From Larix sibirica (Eukaryota > Streptophyta > Pinopsida > Pinales > Pinaceae), in the NCBI GenBank assembly GCA_004151065.3, contig NWUY0304846876.1:1029-14215 (forward strand): DNA of 13,187 nucleotides. The letters run 5' to 3'. The position numbers and the translations under genes were made by a program. Position 1 is the first letter of the stretch, and every line of letters begins with the position of its first letter. The notes under the pieces are model-generated. The model worked only from the letters and a program-made list of their open reading frames with translations, did not search any database and was not told the origin of the DNA. Positions 1 to 7,926 of the stretch are shown piece by piece.

Positions 1-520
1 TGCACTTGAAATATTGTTTCCAACTCATACATATATTTCTCCCCTAATTCCCGAGCCTTTCCATAACCTTTCCTCTAGAAAACCATCTAATTTGAAGAAT
101 TTGTAAAACCTCTAACTTAGTAAATTTAAATGATTCCATGAGCTCTTTTAGTTCTCCATTTATTTTAAGAGATTTCCCAAGCCATAAATAACTTTGTTTG
201 TAAATTTATCAATATACTGCAACTTTAGAAATTGAAACGAAGCATCATTTGTTGCTAATGCTTCTCTATAAACTATGCAATGAATATCTAATAAATGACG
301 AGAATCTCAACATATCTTAGAAGATAAACCTTCATGATTACCCCTCATGGAAGATGCCCCATCAAATCTAAATCCAACTAACTTCATCAAAGATAGTAGG
401 CCATCTCTATTAGAAAAATTCTCACTCCACCATACATAGATTAAGTTATACCATCTCTATCAATGCTTTCATCAACTAAAATTGAGTAAAATGATGCTGG
501 TAGATTGAAAGTTCTTAGTT
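1..520 (-). pseudogene. Decayed hAT-like (DUF4371/ZNF862-like) transposase fragment
   Basis: Read on the minus strand, this stretch encodes in order the kinds of blocks found in hAT-superfamily, DUF4371-type transposases and their domesticated ZNF862-like relatives. ASFYSILVDESID comes near 450-505, LVGFRFDGASSMRGNHEGL near 330-385, IHCIVYREALATNDA near 245-295, then YGLGKSLK and LQILQIRWFSRGKVMER in the lower 190 bases. The family pattern is an Asp-Glu-Ser-x-Asp block, a DGAS-x-M-x-G block, an HC-x-x-(H/Y)-R-x-x-LA block and an RW-x-SRG block. The copy is broken: an in-frame TGA lies at 307-309, the frame shifts between the RGKVMER block and the RELGEKYMYELET block near 40-70, and stops separate the VDES block from the DGAS block. 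It runs off the left window edge, so the C-terminal dimerisation region is not visible. It is a fossil and not expected to make protein. The identification rests on remembered motifs; a search with the minus-strand frames would settle it. Confidence 0.62.
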
Positions 521-880
521 ACGCCATGAAACTCTCATGGATTCCTCTAGATCTCTATTGCTTACATTTCTCACAAAAACCGAAGTAGGACTTAATATTT
601 CATTATGTTGAGATGGGATAAACCACTCCAAAAGAAATTTGGACCAAAAAGGATGGATTCCTACTCCCAAATCTCAGTTCTCCATTGTCCAAAGGTTCAT
701 AAATTGAAGTTAATATTAACCAGTAATTCAAAATGTTGTCCTTCCTTTCAAATGTTGCTATAAATTATGCCTTTCTTAATTAAACAAATAAAAATATGAT
801 TTTAATTTTTTTTGAAGGGCAATTTTAACTTAGCACTTGTGAAACATGCCAAAACCATCTGGAAGAGCTTGGAAGCGCTG
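521..880. other. Non-coding stretch, no feature recognised
   Basis: No convincing gene is seen. The first 80 bases may belong to the upstream part of the transposase remnant (a minus-strand reading SVFVRNVSNRDLEESM near 540-590), but the match is too weak to claim. The rest is AT-rich and without clear repeats. Confidence 0.4.
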
Positions 881-1425
881 AGATGGGTTGGGTTCAAGGA
901 TTGAAGGGAGCTGAGGAGGAGAGAACCCCAGCACGAGGAAGATAAGAGGGAACCTGTGCGTGAGGATGAGAGAAGGCATCTCTGGAGAAGGAGAAATCCC
1001 GCATGTGGAGGAGAGGAGAGTAAGCAGTGGGAGAAGTGAAGAAAAGAGGAGAAGGAAGAAAATGTAGGAGGAAAGAGTAATAAATGCAGGAGGAAAGAGT
1101 AATTGAGGAAGAAAATAGATAGTGGAGAAGAGGACAAGTTGCGTGAGTATGATGAAGATGGAGGAAGCTGCGGGAGAATAGGGAGATAGAGAAGAGTAAT
1201 CCGCGTGAGAGGAGATGGCTGGTGAGAAAGAGGAGCTGCGTAAAAATTGAAGAAGGATCTAAATGCAGAAAAAGAGAGGCTAAACAACCAGAGGAGAAAA
1301 AAAGGGAAGAAGAGAGGGAGAGAAAGAAGGGCGAATAAGAATAAGAAAGAAGAGAGCAGAGAATTTGAAGATGAAAAGGAAGAGGATGTGAAGACCAAAA
1401 AGAAGAACCTGGCAGCAACACTTAA
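881..1425. repeat. Purine-rich (GA) low-complexity tract
   Basis: For about 540 bases the plus strand is dominated by G and A, mostly GAGG, GAAG and GGAGA words, with few pyrimidines. The opposite strand therefore reads as long Ser/Leu/Phe-rich open frames, and the plus strand as a Lys/Glu/Arg-rich frame near 1247-1525. These are composition artefacts: they carry no domain, and the plus-strand frame begins at TTG. A short tandem repeat sits inside: the 16-mer-like word around GGAGGAAAGAGTAA occurs at 1067-1080 and again at 1089-1102 (period 22). The tract directly precedes copia-like material and may belong to that element, which is inference only. Confidence 0.6.
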
Positions 1426-1903
1426 GAACGAAGGAAATTCAGGTAAAATGGGTAATGTTTTTAAGTTGTTTTTATGGACAATTGTAATCCTATTTGAGAC
1501 TTGGACAAAGCAGGCAGAATGGTGAAAGGAATTTTTGTAAAAAGGGAAGTGTTTGAAGAGTCCAGACCTATCAAATCATAGAGCCCTTAGAGGCATTGTA
1601 AATTGTAATTTTCATGAAATTTCTGAGTTTAAATGAAGGCGGCCTGCTGAGCCAAGAATTTAAAGAAATTCTTGTAGCTGATGTGTTGAATGAATGTTTG
1701 TATGGTGTTTGATTTCTTTTATGGTGTTTAAATTTGTTGCATCTAAAGAAGGGTTGTTGCCTTTGTTCGATCATTGAGCTTGTTGCACTCCCAAGCCTGT
1801 TGAGTTCATAGCTGTGAGTGAGTTTTAGTTTTTCTTGCGGAGGGGACTGAAGCCCCCTGTTTTCATCAAAGTAAGAGACCGTTGGCTCTAACTGTGAAAA
1901 CAA

Positions 1904-1915
1904 TTGTGTTAGAGC
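1904..1915 (+). other. Possible degenerate copia primer-binding site after an LTR end
   Basis: TTGTGTTAGAGC matches 9 of 12 positions of the plant copia primer-binding site TGGTATCAGAGC, which pairs with initiator-methionine tRNA. A CA dinucleotide, the usual last two bases of an LTR, ends at 1902, one base upstream. Copia gag sequence follows about 170 bases downstream, as expected for this element type. The left LTR boundary could not be placed and no second LTR was found, so this remains tentative. Confidence 0.33.
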
Positions 1916-2081
1916 TTGGCCTTGGTTAAAGATGGTCACCATTAAATTGTGTAACACAATGTATACCTTGCATGATGCATTGCTTGATTATTGTATGATA
2001 GTTTACATGTGGAATGTTTGCATATTTTATAAATGAATGGAATCGACACACTGAAGATGAGTGGCAAGTATCATGGTTTAA

Positions 2082-2362
2082 ATGACCTGTACCCAAGATC
2101 TACACAATCAGCTTGTTGCAGTTGGTGATATAATTGAAGAGAAGGATATGGTGTCACTGGCAATTAATGGGTTAGCATTAATTTTTCAAACTTTTGTGAC
2201 AGCTTTGAATGTCACAAATAAAGTTGTCTGGGTGACACTTAGCGATATGTTGTTACAGGTAAAATGACGCAGGAGTAGATTTGACTAGGGCAAGTCTGAT
2301 TAAGCACTTAATGCAAAGACACCTAAGAAGAAAGGAAAATAGAAGCAGAAAACTGCACACAG
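2082..2362 (+). pseudogene. Degenerate Ty1/copia gag (UBN2-type) fragment
   Basis: The plus-strand frame starting at the ATG at 2082 reads DLHNQLVAVGDIIEEKDMVS, then LAINGLALIFQTFVTALN, then LSDMLLQVK. This matches the C-terminal half of the plant copia gag domain (retrotran_gag_2/UBN2), whose pattern is a helix ending in a gap-rich L-x-x-L-x-x-x-G, then a 'NGLP-x-x-y-x-x-fv' block and an 'eL-x-x-x-Ll-x-eE' block. The same frame continues as RRSRFD-stop-GKSD-stop-ALNAKTPKKKGK-stop-KQKTAHS, the basic Gly/Lys tail that normally precedes the zinc knuckle. Four in-frame stops (TGA, TAG, TAA, TAG) interrupt it between 2265 and 2340. No zinc knuckle, protease, integrase or reverse transcriptase was recognised, so this is an old truncated copy. 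In full elements the gag protein forms the virus-like particle around the element's RNA. Confidence 0.68.
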
Positions 2363-2785
2363 CCTAAAACATTATAAATGAATTAAAATCTCAAACCAGA
2401 AACTAAAAGCAACTACACCATAAAACTTCAGCTTACATTATTTGATATTGTTGTAATCACCACCATTAAAACCATCCGTGAAATTCACGCCATGATGTTG
2501 AGCTTCTCTTCATATTTACAATGGATCTTCTTCTTAATATTTTATCTCCAAATTATACAAGTAATCGGTACATATGGCAGTATAGAGTTTGATAAGCCAT
2601 TAAACCTAATTCAGTTGTCTACATAATTATCAATTTAAAAGTAACATGTACAGTGAAATCTATATATATCGCATATTGTACATTGATAATCATGAGGATC
2701 ATCATTTCTTTCGTAAGGCTGGTAGCTGCTTTGTTATATCATAATAAGCACTCCGCTGACTATTCAACGCCGTGGAAATAAACAA
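2363..2785. other. AT-rich non-coding stretch, nothing recognised
   Basis: No open frame of interest, RNA gene or clear repeat is visible. It lies between the copia gag fossil and the 242-bp duplication and could be further decayed retroelement sequence, but no motif supports that. Confidence 0.4.
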
Positions 2786-3270
2786 TAATTGCCAACAAAG
2801 CCATAATAATTTTGATTGCTATATTCCAGGGATGATGCTCGAGTTAGGGTACGGGAGTTCTAAATCCTAATCTTTCCTTTTCACCTTCCATTTAAGGACG
2901 CGATTATAGAAGGAGACTCTTGTATTGAGTATAGAGAAATTCCAGATTTTATGGCTCTAAATTTTCTGATTTCTGAACTGCACCTGAGAAAAGTTTTATG
3001 TCTGAATACAATAACCATGGATACACCTAATTGCCAACAAAGCCACAATAATTTTGATTGCTATATTCCAGGGATGATGCTCGAGTTAGGGTACATGAAT
3101 TCTAAATCCTAATCTTTCCTTTTCACCTTCCATTTAAGGACGTGGTTATAGAAGGATAGTCTTATATTGAGTTTAGAGAAATTCCAGATTTTATGGCTCT
3201 AAATTTTCTGATTTCTGAACTGCAACTTAGAAAAGTTTTATGTCTGAATACAATAACCATGGATACACCT
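2786..3270. repeat. Tandem duplication, two 242-bp copies
   Basis: Copy 1 runs 2786-3027 and copy 2 runs 3028-3270. Both start with TAATTGCCAACAAAGCCA and end with ATAACCATGGATACACCTA. By eye I count about a dozen substitutions and no clear indel, so the copies are roughly 95% alike, which points to a fairly recent event. Neither copy holds an open frame of note. The array starts about 165 bases past the stop codon of the NYN-LOTUS gene, so it lies in the 3' flank or possibly a 3' UTR. Confidence 0.93.
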
Positions 3271-3435
3271 AACTGATAATTGAGTCTGAATTCCATTCAT
3301 AACCTGTTTTTCATTCATCAATTCTTTCTCCACATTGTGAGTTCGCAAATGCTCTTTAGCCCTGCACAGTCAACCAATTCAAACTTGATTAAACTCTGAA
3401 TTGATAATGGTAAAAATTCAGTTATAGCACTAAGC

Positions 3436-3441
3436 TTTATT
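3436..3441 (-). promoter_or_regulatory. AATAAA overlapping the stop codon of the NYN-LOTUS gene
   Basis: On the minus strand the stop codon TAA (3439-3437) is the middle of an AATAAA hexamer. It is a canonical polyadenylation word, but use at this position would leave almost no 3' UTR. Plant signals are loose, so this may be chance. Confidence 0.25.
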
Positions 3442-6400
3442 GTGAACTGGAGAGTGCCAGAAACCAACCTCTTCCAGCAACTTGGATGATTGATCCCGTC
3501 GAGGAAACAGTACTAGTCATTCCAGTAATCCTCTCTTCATTCGCTGCACTCTTTGTATTTTGCTCATTTTGTTTAGCGCAATCCAATCTTATGCTATCCC
3601 TCAAGTCTTCTGCACAGAAAGCACTATTTTCTGCCCTGCTTTGCAGTGGAGCCCAAGAGCTGCTGCAACCAGCCTCTGGTCCTCCTGAACTTTTTGTATT
3701 TTGCTCATTTTGTTTGGAGTCCAATCTTATGCCATTCCTCAAGTCTTCTGAACAAACAACACTACTTTCTGCATGGCTTTTCAGTGGAGGATGAGGGCTG
3801 TTACAACCCGTTTGTGGCTCTAAGCTGGGAGATTCAGACGGTTGAAGAAACGAATCTGTAAACCCTGTGCCAGCAGGAATACTGGGATCTCCAAAGAAAT
3901 TTATACTTTCTGTCCTCTGCCTCCTGTTTTCGATGGCTTCTGCTATCAGGTGTTTGGCAATGTTCAAGTCCCCATTGGGGATATTGCCATCCCTCTGCAG
4001 AGCCAAGACAAGATTGATAAAATTGGATCCTTCCCCATGGAACGACGTTGTCTCACTGATTGTAGTAGTAGACCGGCCCTCCCATTCACTAACTTGGGAC
4101 CCTCCAGGAGTGCTTGATGAATCTGACTTGATGTCATACTCTTGAAAATCACTAGTTTCTGCCTCTCTAGGGCAAGAACTTGCCGATGTCTGTGAGCCAA
4201 CAGTCATAGCTGATAGCCGTTCGCTTTCAGAGTTCATATCAGTAAAATGTTCATTATAGATATTTTCCTCATAATCCCTGTTTTGTACCAATTCCTTGCC
4301 ACTTCCACCACTCGAAAGGCAGTCCGCTTCTGCTTTTGCTTTCATTTTAGTGGGATCATGGTCTATGTTCATGGAGGTCACTTTGCTTGTATTGGAAATG
4401 GGTTTACTGGGCACCACTTCGCTGACAAAGCCTGAGGGAAATATTCGAGTGGATCCAGGGATGGCATTGTCCACTGAAACAAGATGACTGTATGATGCAA
4501 CAAGCTGAGACATTTTTTTGTATCCGAGATGTTCGACATCAAGAAATTTTCCCGTGTGCTCTTCAAACTTCTGAGGCAGACGGGACATCAGGAAACCCTG
4601 CAACAATTCGCCTGCCAGCAGCATATGATATATAAATTCCCTGAACTCCTCTGCCGAAGCCTTTTGTTTTAGTTTTGGCTCTGTTTCTGCTTTAGGTTTA
4701 TATGTAGATTTTAAATTTTTACTTGGATTTGAATTCGACCCACCTGGTGAAGACCCCGGGATATCCTGTTTATTTGGTTTAACAGGGAAAGCCAGGTGGC
4801 ATCCTTTGTTGATTTCCTTGACCACTGCAACATCCTTGCATTCCTCCACGAGATCAATTATCCTTGAAAACCCCAGTGAGATCTCATTCAGAGTCTTTCC
4901 GGTTGCTTCCTTGAAGTCCATGCGAATCTGTGAAATATTATATCCGTTTTCTGCATGTTCCTTACTGTTTACAACTTGGCCCAGCCATGCCTTGAATTTC
5001 TTCAGCGAACCTGTTTTTTCCTTGGGCTCAGTCGTCACAGATGGAGGTGGGTTTCTCTTTGGGTTTTTCTTCTCTGTAGATGATGCAGGATGCTTGGGAA
5101 GTATTGGATTTGAATTCATTCCACCTGGTGAAGACATGGGGTTCTGTTTCTTCGGTTTAACAGGGAAAGCAAGATGGCAATCTTGGTTGACTTCCATGAG
5201 CACTGCAACATCCTTGCATTCCTCAACGAGATCAATTATCCTTGAAAATCCCAGTGACATCTCATTCAGAGTCTTTCCAGTTGCTTCCTTGAAGTCCATG
5301 CGAATGCGTGAAATATTATATCCGTTTTTTGCATATTCCTTGCTGTTTACAACTCCGCCCAACCATGCCTTGAATTTCTCCAACGAACCTGATTTTTTCC
5401 TGGGCCCAGTTGTCCCAGATGGAGATGGGTTTGTATTTGGGGTTTTCTTCTCTGTAGATGATGCAGGACACTTGTCTAACACGGAAGTGATTTTAGTGCC
5501 AGCATTGTTCACTGACACAAGGTAACTGTATGAGGCAACGAGTTTAGACAGCTTGGTGTATCCAAGATGCTGGACATCAAGATGCTTTCCTGTCAGCTCT
5601 TCAAATTTCTGAGGTAGACAGGACATCAGGAAACCCTTTGATAATTCGCCTGCCAGCAGCATCTGATAGAGAAATTGCCTGAAGTCATCCGCCGAAGCTA
5701 TTGGTTTTTGTTTTGGGCCTGTTTCTGCTTTGGGTTTAGTTTTTGGACTCGGATTTGGATTCAGTCCACCTGATGAAGACACAGGGTTTTTCTGTTTTTT
5801 TGGTTTAACAGCGAAAACCATGTGGCATCCTTGGTAAACTTCCTTGACCACTGCAACATCCTTGCATTCCTCTACAAGATCAATTATCTTTGAAAATCCC
5901 AGCGACATCTCATCCAGAATCTTTCCGGTTGCTTCCTTGAAGTCCTTGCGAATCTGTGAAATATTATATCCGTTTTCTGCATATTCCTTGCGGTTTACAA
6001 CTCGGCCTAGCCATGCCTTGAATTCCTCCAACGAACCTAGCGTTTCCTTGGGCCCAGTCGCCACAACCGGAGATGGACTTCCATGTGGGTTTTTCTTCTC
6101 CCTAGACGATGCAGGACGTTTGGGAATTATTCGATTGGATTGGGTGTCGGCATTGTCCACTGATACAAGGTGACTGTATGATGCGACGAGTTCAGACAGC
6201 TTTTTGTATCCAAGATGCTTGACGTCAAGAACCTTTCCTGTCTGCTCTTCAAATTTAGGACGCAAAGAGCCCAAAACGAAACCCTGTGAGAATTCGTCTG
6301 CCAACAGCATTTTATTGATAAATACCTCGAAATCCTTCGCTGAAGCATTTTGTTTTAGTTTTGGGTTTGTTTCTGCTTTGGGTTTAAATTTTTTACTTGG

Positions 6401-7204
6401 ATTTGGATGCACCCCACCTGGTGAAGACACAGGGTTCTTCTGTTTATTCGGTTCATGAGGGAAAGCGAGATGGCATCCTTGCCGATATTCATCCTGTAAC
6501 AACCTAAGAAAAGATACCCATTCCAGGAAACCATTAGCCGCATTCAACATGCCTTGCGGCATTTGATTAATGGACGGGCAGACCAAGAACACACTATACG
6601 ATCTCTCGCGGAGCTTCTGAAACACGGACCAGCAATCCACTTTTCCAACAATGAAGATGATATTTGCCGGTGGTGGTGCATCCATCGTCCACAGAAGAAT
6701 ATCCGCCATCATCATTTTCTCTATATCATGGCTAGTGGTGCCTGATATTCATAACGTATTGGCATTCTGAGCATGAATATACTAAGAAAATACAAATGCG
6801 CAGACGCCGTAAACTACATGAAAGTTTAAGAAATGTTCAAATCAATTTGCATTGCCGCTACACCCAGATAAATTCCACTCGTAAAACACCCTGTGAAGAT
6901 ACAAATTAATTAAAGAAAGAGTAAGACAAGCTAAGGCAATGAAGGTACCTGGACAGAGTTGGAGCAGTCGGATTCCACAATTGACGAGGGTTTGATTAAG
7001 CTCTGTTTCAGTTTGAGAAAGGATTTCATAAACAGAGAAGTGATATTGGCTGCAGCCGCTTCCTCCTGCCTTAACGCCGATGATGTTAAATTTGCGGAGT
7101 AAAGCGGGGGCCATGGAATTGACGACGCAAGGGTCGAAAGAAGGAGGCAAAGGACAGCTCTCCATATCCCACCACAATGATGCTGTTCCTGCCATTATCT
7201 CCAT
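3437..7204 (-). CDS. NYN domain protein with six LOTUS/OST-HTH modules (MARF1-like)
   Basis: Two exons, 7204-6949 and 6741-3437, join in phase to about 1,186 codons. Residues 8-155 form a NYN (PIN-like RNase) domain: LWWDMESCPLP opens it, CGIRLLQLCPG and SHDIEKMMMADILLW follow across the splice junction, then FIVGKVDCWSVFQKLRERSY. Six LOTUS/OST-HTH modules follow at about 218-290 (A), 321-397 (B), 433-505 (A), 536-612 (B), 663-739 (B) and 780-852 (A). Lys/Pro linkers rich in KPK and SSPGG words separate them. The tail is acidic and Ser-rich, with an internal duplication. LOTUS domains bind RNA (G-rich or G4) or helicase partners, and animal MARF1 pairs NYN with a LOTUS array to destroy selected mRNAs, so an RNA-regulatory role is likely. 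Oddities: WDIEN reads WDMES, the AYGD site reads AGGS and GDRDF reads GKVDC, so nuclease activity is doubtful. The start is the first ATG in frame; ATG 7195, three codons on, is equally plausible. Family call sure; function inferred. Confidence 0.88.
3548..3811 (-). repeat. 46-residue duplication in the C-terminal tail
   Basis: Codons at 3811-3689 and 3673-3548 encode two related peptides. The first has TGCNSPHPPLKSHAESS and SEDLRNGIRLD; the second has AGCSSSWAPLQSRAENS and AEDLRDSIRLD; both end in KQNEQNTKS. Period is 46 codons, with one codon inserted in the second copy. They are more diverged in protein than the B modules, so this is probably an older event. No known domain is recognised. 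Confidence 0.88.
4442..6346 (-). repeat. Intragenic LOTUS repeat array (A-B-A-B-B-A)
   Basis: Two module types alternate. A-type (ASA-x-x-F ... GF-x-x-x-x-L-x-x-KFEE-x-TGK ... HLGY-x-K-x-S-x-LVASYS) lies at 6346-6128, 5701-5483 and 4660-4442. B-type (GSL-x-x-FKAWLG-x-VV ... NGYNIS-x-IR-x-DFKEATGK ... SLGFS-x-IIDLVEECKDVAV) lies at 6037-5807, 5392-5162 and 5011-4781. The A-to-A and the B1-to-B2 spacing are both exactly 215 codons (645 bp), a tandemly duplicated A+B super-unit. Between B2 and B3 the spacing falls to 127 codons: an A module is missing and the two linker types are fused (SNP-ILPKHPASS). DNA identity between B copies is high, so the duplications look recent. The short segment QGCHLAFPHEPNKQ just after the NYN domain matches the end of a B module. 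Confidence 0.9.
6742..6948 (-). other. Intron of the NYN-LOTUS gene (207 nt)
   Basis: The donor is CCAG|GTACCT (exon ends at 6949) and the acceptor is ATATCAG|GCACC (exon 2 begins at 6741). Joining in phase 1 gives CPG-TTSHDIEKMMMADILLW. This restores the NYN core with spacing very close to that of other plant NYN proteins, where a conserved Asp lies a few residues after the Gly and a second Asp lies before the LLW/MLFW block. A second phase-compatible acceptor, ATATAG|AGAAAA (exon from 6720), would drop seven residues including the conserved Asp of SHD, so it is less likely. No transcript data were available. Confidence 0.75.
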
Positions 7205-7254
7205 ATCCTTCCCACCCACAGCGCCCTCGCCTCGCCAATGGGCCAATATAGCAT
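7195..7254 (-). other. Possible upstream ORF whose stop overlaps a candidate start
   Basis: An ATG at 7254 opens a 19-codon frame (MLYWPIGEARALWVGRIWR) that ends in TAA at 7197-7195. That TAA overlaps the candidate main start at 7195 in the configuration TAATG. It is out of frame with the main ORF. Its ATG context is weak (T at -3, C at +4), while both main ATGs have a purine at -3 and G at +4. A second in-frame ATG in the upstream 84-bp copy (7338) would extend it to 47 codons. It matters only if transcription starts upstream of it, which is unknown. Confidence 0.35.
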
Positions 7255-7374
7255 AGAAGATAATGAATCCGGGCCGTCAATGAAGAAAGGGATTCCCAAC
7301 CACAGCGCCTTCGCCTCGCCAATGGGCCAATATAGCATAGAAGATAATGAATCCGGGCAGTCGATGAAGAGAGG
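7207..7374. repeat. 84-bp tandem duplication just upstream of the NYN-LOTUS gene
   Basis: Two copies, about 7207-7290 and 7291-7374, share CCACAGCGCC, CGCCTCGCCAATGGGCCAAT and ATAGCATAGAAGATAATGAA at a spacing of exactly 84 bases, with few differences. The left edge lies within a few bases of the start codon at 7204. The period is a multiple of three, so frames crossing it stay open on both strands. Confidence 0.93.
7235..7331 (-). promoter_or_regulatory. Duplicated promoter-like motif cluster (site II, CCAAT, TATA-like)
   Basis: Each 84-bp copy carries TGGGCC (7239-7244 and 7323-7328), the plant site II/UP1 word bound by TCP factors in growth-related promoters. CCAAT words flank it on both sides, and a CTATATT element follows on the minus strand. 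The cluster sits 30-130 bases from the start codon, where a core promoter or 5' UTR would be. Motifs this short are common, so function is inferred from position and duplication. Confidence 0.3.
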
Positions 7375-7603
7375 GATGAATGGAAGCAGTGGCACAGCCT
7401 CCAGGCAATGTCTACACAGTAGCCCATGAGCACTGTACAACAAAAGGTATCCAATGCCTTCCACTTTTGTGTTGTGGAAGCCACAGTCTACAGAAACTTT
7501 AGATACGGGGATTCTGTACGCAATGCCGTTTTACTTTTTCCTCACGGCAATCAACAAGGGAATGATATACGTTCAGCAGAGTATGTACGTTTTAAGCTGC
7601 GTA
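7375..7603. other. Upstream flank of the NYN-LOTUS gene, no gene recognised
   Basis: Moderate-GC sequence between the 84-bp repeat and the next repeat cluster. Open frames crossing it on both strands lack domain signals. It may hold promoter or 5' UTR sequence. Confidence 0.4.
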
Positions 7604-7925
7604 GTTGGATCAGGTTGTATGTCTACATATAACAGTGCAAGGAATGAGTATAAACTCTGTCTTGCATATAAGCTTTGTCATCAATAAAAGTAAGCGATAT
7701 CCACAATGCAATACAAAGATTGCAACGGTCACAGTTGGATGAGGTTGTATGGCTACATATAACAGTGCAATGAATGAGTATAAACACTGTCTAGCATATA
7801 ATCTTTGAGGTTGTATGGCTACATATAACAGTGCGATGAATGAGTATAAACTCTGTCTAGCATATAAACTTTGTCATCAATAAAAAGGGATATCCACTAT
7901 GCAATACAAATGTTGCATCGATTAC
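7604..7925. repeat. Three-copy tandem repeat (130-bp and 66-bp spacing)
   Basis: The core AGGTTGTATGGCTACATATAACAGTGC...ATGAGTATAAAC...CTGTCTAGCATATAA begins at about 7612, 7742 and 7808. Copies 1 and 3 also share a tail (CTTTGTCATCAATAAAA ... GATATCCAC ... ATGCAATACAAA) that copy 2 lacks. The structure therefore looks like a duplicated long unit with an internal truncated copy. No coding signal. AATAAA words occur in the shared tail on the plus strand, but no upstream gene is seen that would use them. Confidence 0.9.
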
Positions 7926-7926
7926 A

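Noticed and set aside
802-1421. Two long minus-strand open frames (198 and 175 codons) rich in Ser, Leu and Phe
   Set aside because: They are the complement of the purine-rich tract; composition alone keeps them open, and no domain is seen.
1571-1957. 128-codon minus-strand open frame
   Set aside because: No domain recognised, and it lies antisense to the likely LTR/leader of a plus-strand copia remnant.
4806-5525. 239-codon plus-strand frame with internal repeats, and similar shorter plus-strand frames up to 6458
   Set aside because: They are shadows of the LOTUS repeats on the minus strand; their internal repetition simply mirrors the B modules.
6891-6948. Alternative acceptor with a better pyrimidine tract (TTTGTATCTTCACAG, exon from 6890)
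   Set aside because: It would give a 58-nt intron, short for plants, and the phase-compatible reading hits a stop after about 20 codons, destroying the NYN domain.
7246-7246. Start of NYN exon 1 at 7246
   Set aside because: The codon there is TTG on the minus strand; the first ATG in frame is at 7204.
7086-7484. 132-codon minus-strand frame crossing the 84-bp repeats
   Set aside because: It begins at GTG, is open because the repeat period is a multiple of three, and overlaps the NYN exon in another frame without any domain.
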